Virus record (IMG/VR): IMGVR_UViG_3300042905_003458
Coordinates: 1-23,339 of that record
Strand: one strand, 5' to 3'
DNA from: a virus
DNA length: 23,339 bases
Shown: positions 7,265 to 16,100 of the stretch, in pieces
Layout of the letters: the number at the start of each line of letters is the position of its first letter
Position numbering within the stretch: the stretch's first letter is position 1
Position numbers and translations under genes: made by a program
Notes under the pieces: generated by a model
The model's database searches: none
The model's input: the letters and a program-made list of their open reading frames with translations, nothing else
What the model was told of the DNA's origin: nothing

Positions 7265-7894
7265 ATGCCCATTACCGCCGACATCGACATTGTGAACGCC
7301 GCCTGCGCGCTGCTTTCCATCGACCCGTTGCAGAGCATGGGCGATGAAATGCCGGGCGGCCAGGCCGCGCAAATGCTTTATGACCCGATTGTGGAACTGT
7401 GCCTGGGCCTGGCGCCATGGTCTTTCTCGCGCCGCACCGGGCAATGCGCGCTGTTGGCCAGCGTCACCTCGCTTCTGGGCTATGGCTATGTGCATCAGCT
7501 GCCCGCCGACAGGATCGGCCTGCCGGACCGGCTGCTGGCCGATGCCACGGTTCCCGGATCGGCCATTCAGGCCTTCGAGTATGACGAGGAAGACCGTGTT
7601 CATTCGGACTGGAACCCGCTCTGGGCGCAATACACGGCGCGCACCCTGCCGGGGCGCTGGCACCCGGTGTTTCGCACGGCCGTGATCCATGCCGTGGCGG
7701 CTGGCTTCTGCGAGCTGCTGACCGGCAACAGCGGCATGGCGCAGGACCTGCACCAGAAGGCATTCGGCACGCCTTCCGAGACCTATCGCGGCGGGCTGAT
7801 GCGCGCGGCGCTGGCAGCCGATGGCCGCAACACCCCGGCACGGCGGCTGCCGGAAGGCTCCAACCCGCTGCTCGTGGCCTGGAACGCATCATGA
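7265..7894 (+). CDS. Tail tubular protein A (tail adaptor, T7 gp11-like)
   Basis: A 209-residue protein, close to T7 gp11 (196), that attaches under the portal and links it to the nozzle. GGAGG at 7256-7260 gives a good ribosome binding site for ATG 7265. The N-terminus DIDIVNAACALLSIDPLQSM has the usual start of this family (vNxaLxxlGxxpI). It is followed by AAQMLYDPIVELCLGLAPWSFSRR, equivalent to the a..ly......L...pWnFa region of gatekeeper proteins. The C-terminal half (VIHAVAAGFCELLTGN) is helical, ending in a stretch that overlaps the next gene by ATGA. Position between head genes and the nozzle supports the call. Confidence 0.87.
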   Translation: MPITADIDIVNAACALLSIDPLQSMGDEMPGGQAAQMLYDPIVELCLGLAPWSFSRRTGQCALLASVTSLLGYGYVHQLPADRIGLPDRLLADATVPGSAIQAFEYDEEDRVHSDWNPLWAQYTARTLPGRWHPVFRTAVIHAVAAGFCELLTGNSGMAQDLHQKAFGTPSETYRGGLMRAALAADGRNTPARRLPEGSNPLLVAWNAS

Positions 7895-9960
7895 GCGGGC
7901 AGGCGGCGCGCCAGCAAGCGGTGTTCAACAGCCTCGAACTGGGGCCGCGCCTCCATGAACGATCTGAACTGAAATACTTCAACACCGGGCTGGCCTATGC
8001 CCAGAATGTGGAAGCCCTGCCGCAAGGCGGCTTCGCCGTGCGCGCTGGCTTGCGCCACATTGGCACCACGCTTTCCACCGCCGCGCGGATTGTGGATTTT
8101 CAGGCCAATAACGGCACGGTGTTCGACATCATCTATGGCGCATCGACGGCGGAAGCCTGGGGCCAAAGCGCCATGATCACCAGCTATTCGCACCCCTATA
8201 GCGAGGCGCAGGCCCGCGTGATGGACCATGCGCAGGCGCTGGACACGCTTTTGACATTCCACGAGGATGTGGCCCCGCAGCGCGCGCTGTTCAACCCTTC
8301 AGGCAACAGCTTCAGTGCCGGGGCGGCGCCGCTGACGAATATTCCGGCCTATGACTATGGCGCGACCTACACCAATGGCGTGGCGGCGGTGTGGGATATT
8401 GATTTTCAGGGGCTTGAAGTTGGCGCAGGTGGCAACAACGACGTGACGCTGGGCGTCTATACGCTGACCCTGAACGGAATTGAGACGCTGCAAATCAAAT
8501 ACGCCGGCAACAACACGACAAATGCGTCGCGCATCTTCACGGCCCTGGAACAGACCGGGCTGTTGAAAAGCGGCTTCACCGTTGCGGCCGGAAGTGGCGT
8601 TGATGTGCGCGTGACTTTCTCCGGCACGGGCAATGTAGGCGATGACTGGGCTTTGTCAGGCCGCTGCGTGAACAAGGCCGATGCCGCCGTGGTGACATAC
8701 AAGACCACGGCGGGCGTGACGCCCGGAGAAGATATCATCTCAGCATCGCGCGGCTGGCCGCGCTGCGGGACGTTCTATCAGCAACGGCTGCTGATGGGCG
8801 GCCTCAAGAGCCTGCCCGGCAGCTGGATGGCCTCGCTTGCGGGTGAGTATTATAATTTCACGTCCAAGATCAAGGACGCGAATGGCAGCTTCGTGGCCAT
8901 CATGGACGTGCCCGGCGGCGAGACGGTGCGCAGGATTGTGAACAACACCTTCCTGCTGATCATGACCTCCAACACCAATTACTGGATCGCCGGATCGCAG
9001 GATGGGCTGAAGAAAACCGAACCGCCCAAGCACATTCCGGCTTCCGACCACGGCATCGCGGCTGGCGTGCCGGTGATCCAGAATGAAGGCGCGGCCGTCT
9101 ATGGCCACTCCTCCGGCGATTTCATCGGCGAGATGCGCTACACCGACACGGATGGCAATTATGTGTCGCTCGATATGTCCTTGCTGGCCTATCACCTTGT
9201 CGATGGGGTGATTGACCTGACGGCGCGGAAAAAGGCCGATCAGCAGGCCTGCAACCAGATTGCGGTGCTGAATGGCTCTGGCGCGCTGAACATCGCCTAT
9301 GTACTGCGCGAGCAGGAGATCACCGGTTTCGCCCGCGTCAACAGCGGTTGCGCCTTCAAGGCCGTGAACGCCAATGGCCGGAACGAGCTGGCCGTGGTGA
9401 CGGAACGTGGCGGCTCACGGCGGCTGGAACGCTTCGAGGCTGGCCTTCTGCTGGACGCGGCGGTGACGGTGACCAATGCGCCGGCCTCGGCCACGGTCAG
9501 CGGGCTTTCGCATCTGAACGGCTTCACAGTGTGGGCGCTGGCCGATGGCCATGTGTTCGGCCCCTTCGCGGTGAGCGGCGGGCAGATCACCCTGCCGATT
9601 GCCGCCAGCAGCATCACAGTGGGCACCTGGACGCCGCCCGTGGCAACCACGCTGCCGCTGCCCAGAACCCGTGGCGAGGGCATTGTGGTGAAGCGGAAAG
9701 GGCGCATTCACACGCTGCATGTGGAGATCGAGGACACCACCTCCCTGGCGATAGCGGCCAATGGCGGCCCGGCGCGTGATGTGGACCTGACCCGCTACGG
9801 CACAGTGCTGGCTGACCAGCCGGAACTGACCCAGGGCGTGAGCGGCACGGTGAAGATCAGCGGCCTTCAGGGCTGGAGCGACCTGCCGCAGATCACCATC
9901 ACGCAAACCCGGCCAGGACGGCTGACCGTCAAATCAGTTTCAATAGAGGCGAAGCTATGA
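7891..9960 (+). CDS. Tail tubular protein B (nozzle, T7 gp12-like)
   Basis: A 689-residue beta-rich protein that should form the hexameric stubby tail tube through which DNA and internal proteins pass. The N-terminus shows FNSLELGPRLHERSELKYFN then YAQNVEALPQGGFAVRAGL, the characteristic start of nozzle proteins (sGelsP.l.gRtDl.kY..g...a.N......G...rRpG). The central signature is GWPRCGTFYQQRLLMGG from residue 288, followed by SLAGEYYNFT; together these are the GWPr.v.f.qqRl.fgG...S..GdyfdF hallmark. It is somewhat shorter than T7 gp12 (794). ATGA overlaps at both ends join it to the gp11-like and gp14-like genes. Enzymatic function is neither expected nor seen. Confidence 0.88.
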   Translation: MSGQAARQQAVFNSLELGPRLHERSELKYFNTGLAYAQNVEALPQGGFAVRAGLRHIGTTLSTAARIVDFQANNGTVFDIIYGASTAEAWGQSAMITSYSHPYSEAQARVMDHAQALDTLLTFHEDVAPQRALFNPSGNSFSAGAAPLTNIPAYDYGATYTNGVAAVWDIDFQGLEVGAGGNNDVTLGVYTLTLNGIETLQIKYAGNNTTNASRIFTALEQTGLLKSGFTVAAGSGVDVRVTFSGTGNVGDDWALSGRCVNKADAAVVTYKTTAGVTPGEDIISASRGWPRCGTFYQQRLLMGGLKSLPGSWMASLAGEYYNFTSKIKDANGSFVAIMDVPGGETVRRIVNNTFLLIMTSNTNYWIAGSQDGLKKTEPPKHIPASDHGIAAGVPVIQNEGAAVYGHSSGDFIGEMRYTDTDGNYVSLDMSLLAYHLVDGVIDLTARKKADQQACNQIAVLNGSGALNIAYVLREQEITGFARVNSGCAFKAVNANGRNELAVVTERGGSRRLERFEAGLLLDAAVTVTNAPASATVSGLSHLNGFTVWALADGHVFGPFAVSGGQITLPIAASSITVGTWTPPVATTLPLPRTRGEGIVVKRKGRIHTLHVEIEDTTSLAIAANGGPARDVDLTRYGTVLADQPELTQGVSGTVKISGLQGWSDLPQITITQTRPGRLTVKSVSIEAKL

Positions 9961-10505
9961 CTTTCATTCTTCCCATGCTTGGAGGGCTGGCCGGGGCCGG
10001 TGGCGCGGCGGGCGGCGCGGCAGCCGCCGCCACCGGCGCGGTGGCCTCAGCGGGCAGCAGCCTGTTTTCGGCCTCTGGCCTTCTCTCAGGCCTGGCCACG
10101 GTGGGCGGCGTGCTGGCCTCCATGGGCGCGGCCAATGCCCAGGCGGCGGCCTACAAGAACCAGGCGTGGCAAAGCAAGATGGAGGCCGAGAACGAACGCA
10201 TCCAGGGCATGCAGCGCACCACCCGCATGAAGCGGGAGCTGGGGCGCATCGTGGGTGAAAGCGATGTGAACTATGCCGCGGCGGGCATCGACCTTTCGGG
10301 CGGCGTGGCCAAGGAAGCCCGCGACACGGCGGAAAGCCGCGCCACGTCGGAAATCTCCATCGACCGCGCCATGACCGAAAGCCGCCGCCAGACATTGCTG
10401 GCGCAGCGCGCCGTGTATCGCCAGATGGCCAAGGACGCCAAGAAGACAGGCTTCATGAACGCCTTCGCGGCGGCCGCACAGGGACTTGGGGGGCTTGCTG
10501 GCTGA
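9957..10505 (+). CDS. Internal virion protein, T7 gp14-like ejectosome component
   Basis: A 182-residue protein opening the internal-protein cluster. The first 60 residues are Gly/Ala rich and hydrophobic (LPMLGGLAGAGGAAGG, then GLLSGLATVGGVLASMGAAN), suited to insertion into a membrane. The rest is a charged helix (KMEAENERIQGMQRTTRMKR, ESRATSEISIDRAMTESRRQ) that closes with AAAAQGLGGLAG. This matches T7 gp14 in size (196), layout and place: after the nozzle and before the large internal proteins. gp14 is ejected first and makes the channel in the outer membrane. Similarity was judged by composition, the motif AAGxDlsgG and position. Confidence 0.78.
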   Translation: MTFILPMLGGLAGAGGAAGGAAAAATGAVASAGSSLFSASGLLSGLATVGGVLASMGAANAQAAAYKNQAWQSKMEAENERIQGMQRTTRMKRELGRIVGESDVNYAAAGIDLSGGVAKEARDTAESRATSEISIDRAMTESRRQTLLAQRAVYRQMAKDAKKTGFMNAFAAAAQGLGGLAG

Positions 10506-13120
10506 TGGCTTCTGAAATTGACCTGATGAACCCCATCGGCATTGCCCGGCGCGGCGCGCGCCGCTCACAGCCTATCGAAACCTTCGACCTGCGCGCGAAT
10601 GTGGCGGGCGATTTTGCCGACCTGCCATCACCCAATGGCGAGATGGCCATCGCGGCAGGTCGCGCCATTGCCGCCGTGGGCCAATCGCTGGCGAGGCTTG
10701 CCAAGGCCGGAGAAGACGCCGCGCTGGCGAAGGCAGTTGACAGCGCGGGCGCCCAGGGCGCGGCGGATGCCGCCGCCGGTGTGAGCATGCCCAAGGTAAC
10801 CGCCGCGCCGGAGATGCCCAAAGGCACGCGCGGCCAGGCCTCGGCGGCCAAGGCCTTTTTCGAAGGCCAGGGCTGGACGCCGGTGCAGGCGGCGGCCATC
10901 GTGGGCAACCTCATTCAGGAAAGCGGCCTGAACACCACGGCCAAGAACCCGAATGACCCCGGAACCTCCGTGGGCCTGGCGCAGTGGCACTCGGAGCGCA
11001 AGGCAAGGCTGGTGGATTTCGCGGCCAAGCGCGGCACGGACTGGCATGACTGGACGACGCAGCTCGCCTTCGTGCAGCATGAGCTGACCACCACCGAAGC
11101 CGCCGCCGCCAATGCGTTGCGGCAGGCATCGACCCTCGAGGATGCGGTGGCGGCCTTCATCGGCTATGAGCGGCCACAGGGCTGGAGCGCCGATAACCCG
11201 CGTGGCGGGCATGGATTTTCCAACCGGCTTTCATTCGCGAAGGAACTGGCGGGCGGCGGCAAGAGCGCGGCGATTGCTGTGGAAATCCCCGATGTGAAGC
11301 CTTTGCAACTCCGCCAGGACGGCACGCCGCAAGGCGCGGCCTATGACCAGGCGCTTCTGAAAACCGGCGCTTACCGCGCCAACACCGCCATGCAATCCGG
11401 CCTGGATGCGCTGGCCGAGCAATTCGCGGGAGACCCGGACGGCTTCGAGAAGGAAGCCGCGAAACTCAAGAAATCCTATGTCCAGGCTTTTGCCATGGAC
11501 CCCGCCATTCAGGCGACCGCTGATGCCAGTTTTGAGGCCAATGCCCTGCCGATCCGCCGCAAGCTGATAGCGGAGCGGGAAAGCAGCGCCAATGCCGAAA
11601 TGAAGGTGGCCGCCACCGAGGCGCTGGTGAGCCAGGGAAGCCTGCTCGAGAAGCAGGCCTATGGGCTTGGCATCAACGCCGATGCCGGGCCGCAGCTGGA
11701 GGGGCTGCATCAGCGCGCCATGCTGATGATCGATGAGGCGCTGGCGGCGGGCGCCATCAGCACGGCCGAGGCGGCCAGCAAGCGGCAGGATGTGCGATCC
11801 CGCCTGACACAGGCGCGGTTTGATGGCGTGTTCGATGCGCTGAAGACGCCCGCCGAAAAGACGGCCTTCGCGGAAAAGATGGCCAGCCCCGCCATGCGCG
11901 ATGAACTGCTGCAAAGCATGACGCTGGCCGACTGGCGCACCATGACGGGGCGCTATGCAATGGCCGCGCGGCAGCAACGCGAAGCCGCCGACGCCGCCGC
12001 CCGGGTGGACAAGGAGCGCTTCAAGGGCCTGGTGAAGGATGACGTGGCCTCGATTGCGGCCACTGGAAAACCGCTGGCGCTGGGCGGCGTGCCGCTGTCA
12101 GCGGCGGATGTGGCGCGGGTGCTGGGTCCGGACGGCGCCGCCAGCTGGGCGGCGGACCGCGCGCGGGCCTTGAAGCTGTTTTCCGGCACCGATGGCCTGG
12201 CCATGCTGAATGAAGACGCGATTGGCGCAAGGCTGGCCGCCATCGCGCCCAAGCCCGGCGCGGAAGGCTTCGCGGAAGATCAGAAACTGTTCGACACCGC
12301 CAGCCGCCAGGCGGAAAAAGTGTTGCGGCGGCGCGCCGATGACCCGGCGGCGGCGGTGGATGAGGCTTTCGGCCTGGCCAAGCAATTCGGCGAGGACAAG
12401 CAGGCGCTGGCCCAAGCGCGGCTTGATCACCAGGCGGCACTTGGCATTCCAGAACTTGCGCGGCAGCCGCTGACCAATGCCGAGGCGCGGGACTTCGCCC
12501 GCCGGTTGCAGCTTTACGAGGATGACCCTGCCGCGCAATCGACGCTGGCGCAGCGCATGGTGCTGGACCTGGACAGCCAATATGGATCCATGGGCGATGA
12601 AGCCATGGCGCAGGTGCTGCGCGTGAACGGCATGACCAAGGACATGTCTATCCTGCTGACGCAGGCCGCCAAGAGAACAGCCCTGGGCCAGCCGCTGACG
12701 CGGCCGAACTTGCAGGAGATTGACCGTACGCTGAGCTGGGAGCGGCCCGATGCGGCCATGAATGGCGCGCCTTCGCCGATGCCCGCCGCCCCGGCGCAAC
12801 CTGGCTTCGGCATTGGTCAGCGCACGCCGCAGCCGCAGACCAGCCGCCGCCCGGCCAGCAAAACGCCGGGACCGGCAAAGAAGGCAAAGCCCAGCTTGCC
12901 CAATGCGGGGGCGGTGGAATTCCTGCGCGCCAACCCGCAACTGGCAGCCGAGTTCGACCGGAAATATGGCCAGGGCCTGGCGCAGAATTACCTGACAGCC
13001 GCGCAGCGCGATTTCCGCGAGCGCCGCCTGAGCGACGGCAGCCGCGAGATTACCTATGAGGATGGCTGGGTCGAAACCATCCGGCCCGATGGGTCTATCG
13101 AGGGGAGGCAAGGCCCATGA
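10505..13120 (+). CDS. Internal virion protein with tail-lysozyme domain (gp15 position)
   Basis: An 871-residue protein in the place of T7 gp15, overlapping its neighbours by TGATG and ATGA. Residues about 108-245 form a phage tail-lysozyme domain: AKAFFEGQGWTPVQAAAIVG, NLIQESGLN with probable catalytic E139, SVGLAQWHSERKARL, and AVAAFIGYERPQGW. This fold cuts peptidoglycan, so the protein should open the cell wall during DNA ejection. After it come some 500 residues of mainly helical, Ala/Gln/Lys-rich sequence, then a Pro/Ala-rich linker (about 751-800). The end holds a compact tail with VEFLRANPQLAAEFDRKYG and a small beta repeat, EDGWVETIRPDGSIEG. In T7 the lysozyme domain lies in gp16, not here, so the domain order differs from the model phage. 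Confidence 0.86.
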   Translation: MASEIDLMNPIGIARRGARRSQPIETFDLRANVAGDFADLPSPNGEMAIAAGRAIAAVGQSLARLAKAGEDAALAKAVDSAGAQGAADAAAGVSMPKVTAAPEMPKGTRGQASAAKAFFEGQGWTPVQAAAIVGNLIQESGLNTTAKNPNDPGTSVGLAQWHSERKARLVDFAAKRGTDWHDWTTQLAFVQHELTTTEAAAANALRQASTLEDAVAAFIGYERPQGWSADNPRGGHGFSNRLSFAKELAGGGKSAAIAVEIPDVKPLQLRQDGTPQGAAYDQALLKTGAYRANTAMQSGLDALAEQFAGDPDGFEKEAAKLKKSYVQAFAMDPAIQATADASFEANALPIRRKLIAERESSANAEMKVAATEALVSQGSLLEKQAYGLGINADAGPQLEGLHQRAMLMIDEALAAGAISTAEAASKRQDVRSRLTQARFDGVFDALKTPAEKTAFAEKMASPAMRDELLQSMTLADWRTMTGRYAMAARQQREAADAAARVDKERFKGLVKDDVASIAATGKPLALGGVPLSAADVARVLGPDGAASWAADRARALKLFSGTDGLAMLNEDAIGARLAAIAPKPGAEGFAEDQKLFDTASRQAEKVLRRRADDPAAAVDEAFGLAKQFGEDKQALAQARLDHQAALGIPELARQPLTNAEARDFARRLQLYEDDPAAQSTLAQRMVLDLDSQYGSMGDEAMAQVLRVNGMTKDMSILLTQAAKRTALGQPLTRPNLQEIDRTLSWERPDAAMNGAPSPMPAAPAQPGFGIGQRTPQPQTSRRPASKTPGPAKKAKPSLPNAGAVEFLRANPQLAAEFDRKYGQGLAQNYLTAAQRDFRERRLSDGSREITYEDGWVETIRPDGSIEGRQGP

Positions 13121-16100
13121 GCGAGACCGCCAACCCCTTCGACCGCTTCGACGGCTATGTGCCGGAAGGCGAAGTTGTGACGCCTGGGCCGCGGCCGGGC
13201 TTCATCGAGCGCTTCCAGAACAATTACGACCAAGGCTTTTATTCCGGAACCGTAAGCGGCGCGGTGCAAGGCGCCTATGACCAGCGAGAGGAAAAGCGCC
13301 AGACAGCGGCCCGCTTCGAGGCCATGCCGCAATGGGAAACGCCGCTGGAAGGACTGGCGGCGCTGGGCGGCCAGCTGGCCGGGGCAGCCTCAAGCTTTGA
13401 GAACTACATTCCGCTGACCTGGGGCGCCAAGGCAGTTGGCTGGACCGGGATTAAGATGCCGCAAGTGGCGGCAAGGTTCTTCGCCGGGGCCATCGATGCC
13501 GGAACCGTGAATGCCGCCGTCGATACCGCTGTGCAGGGGATCGAGATCGGGCAGGGCCAGCGTGACAGTTTCAGCCCCGGCCAGCTGGCGGCCAGCACCG
13601 CGCTGGGCGCGGTGGCGGGCGGCACGTTCAATGCTGGCTTTGGCGCGCGCGCGCCCGCCGCCGCACCAGAGCCCGCGCCAATTGCGCCGGAGCCCGCGCC
13701 CAAGCCCGCGCCGGTTGCCGCGCCGCTGACCATGGGCGGCACGGCCACGGCGGAATTCGCGCCGCCTCCCATGCCGGTGACCATGGCCCCGCCAACCATT
13801 GGCGAGACGCTGGACGCCACGGCGCGCAGCCGCCGGAACCTTGGGCCTTCCACCGTGACGCCGCCGCCCGCGCAGCCCGTGATCGGCAATGCCGCCGATG
13901 CCGCCGCCGTGGCGGCAAGGCCCGGCCAGGCGGCTGGCACCTTCATGTTCGATGCCCGCCAGCTGGAGGTTGACGCCAATCGCTTCCAGTTCAAATCAGG
14001 CGGTGACGCCAAGGGCGTGACCGACACGCTGCGGAATGTGAAACGGTGGATCCCCGAGCGGGGCAACCAGCTGATCGTGTGGCAGGATGCGGCGGGGCGG
14101 AATTTCGTGGTGGATGGCCACCAGCGCACGGGGCTGGCCCGCCGGCTGCTGGACCAGGGGCTTGAGAACGACATTCAAATTCCGGGCGTCCTGTTCCGTG
14201 AGGCGGATGGCTTCACGCCTGAAAACGTGATGACCATTGCCGCGCTGAAGAACATCGCGGAAGGCAGCGCCAGCCCCATCGACGGGGCAAAGATCATCCG
14301 CCTGGCCGGACGCCAGGCGCTGGCGGACATGCCGCTTTCAAAAGATGCGGTGCGCACGGCGGCTGACCTTGCGTTGCTGAGCGATGACGCCTTCGGCATG
14401 GTGGTGAACGAGGTTGTTGACGCTGCGCATGCCAAATATGTGGGGCGGTTCATTCCCGCCGATCCGGCGCGGCAGAAGGCCGCCATGGATGCGCTGGCCA
14501 AGGCCGACCCCGCCAATGAGGACGAAGCCGCGGTGCTGGTGCGGCGCGTGGCCGAGGCGGAACTGGTGAAGGCTGAAAATGGCGCGCAGGGCGACATGTT
14601 CGGCACCGGTGCTGAAAGCACGGCCATCGAGGAAGTGAAGATCGTGGCCGGCGCCATCCGGGCGCTGCGATCAGACGCCAAGCTGTTCGCGCGCGTGTTC
14701 CGCGAAGCTGACCGCATCGAAAGTGCTGGGTCCATGGTGGCGCGGCAGGAAAGCCAGGATGCGGCGCGGCGCGCCGAACTGGCCGCGCTGATGGTGGAAA
14801 AAGAGGCCTTCCGCGCCGGGCCGCTGCGCGATAGACTGAAGCAACTGGCAATCGAGGTGAAGAATGACCGGCAATCCCTGGGACAGGCTCGCACAGCATT
14901 TCTCGACGAACTCTCCCGAACGGATTTCCGCCCTGATCAGGTCCGGGCTGATGCTGGCGGAGGGAGCGGCGGCGGAGAGCCTGCCGCCCCTGCCGCCCGT
15001 GACACCGCCGAACCCGGGGCCGATGGAAAGCCGCAAACCGTCCTGACGGGGGCGGAGCGCATCAGCGATGCCGAACTGGCCCGGCGGCGCACCGCCGAAC
15101 CCCTGAGGCCCCAGGCGGCCCAGAAGCTGACCATGGAAGACGGGCTTTTCGGCGATGGCTCGAAGCAGCCAGATTTTCTTTCCGCCGCCGCCGGGCTTCA
15201 TACCGGCTCAATAACCCGCCAGCCCATGGGCATTGGCGGCATGGCGGCCAACCCCGGCTTCACCCGGTTGCAGGACATTGCCGAGCGCCTGGGCGAGGCG
15301 CTGAATGTGGTGGCGGTGCGGCAGGGGCGCCTTAGCGCCAAGGTGGGCGGCAAGACGGCGGCCGGGCAATATGGCACCAGATCAGGCGTGATCCGGCTGA
15401 AAAAGGCCGATGATTATGACGTGTTCGCGCATGAGCTGGGCCACCATGTGGAAGCGGCCATGGGCAAGCCCCTGAAGCAGTTGATGGCCCAGCATGCCAG
15501 CGAGCTGACGCCCATGGCCTATCAGGGCGCGGACCCCAGGATGCTGGTGGAGGAAGGCTTCGCTGAATATATGCGGATGTTCGCGACCAACCCGCTTTAT
15601 GCGGCGCGCGAGGCCCCGGCCTTCGACAAGGCCTTTCGCGCCTATCTGGCCGCCGATGCGCCGGATGCGCTGAAAGCAATCGAGGAGGCCGCCGCCGCCT
15701 GGCGCGCCTGGAACGAGCAGCCTTCCGCCGATGTGGTTGCCGCGACCGTGGTGACGGGCAAGGAACCGGGGTGGTTCGCCAAGGCCCGCGCCGACATGGC
15801 CATGCATGGGCTGGCGGGCACCATTGCGCAGCGGCTGCATGGCATTTACGAAACCCGCTTCGACACCATTCACCCGATGACACGGGCCGTGCGCGAGCTG
15901 GCGCGGATCTACAAGCGCAACACCGGCGGCAAGCTGCTGGAGCTGCGTGATTTCGACAACCCGATGAAGCTGATCCGCACCGCGCGCATGGCGCATGGCG
16001 CGGGGCACCGTGACGTGCTGGAAGGGGTTTCGCCCTACCGCGCATTCACACCGCAAGGCCCCAATCTGCGCGATGCGCTGGTGACGGCGCTGGGCAAGCC

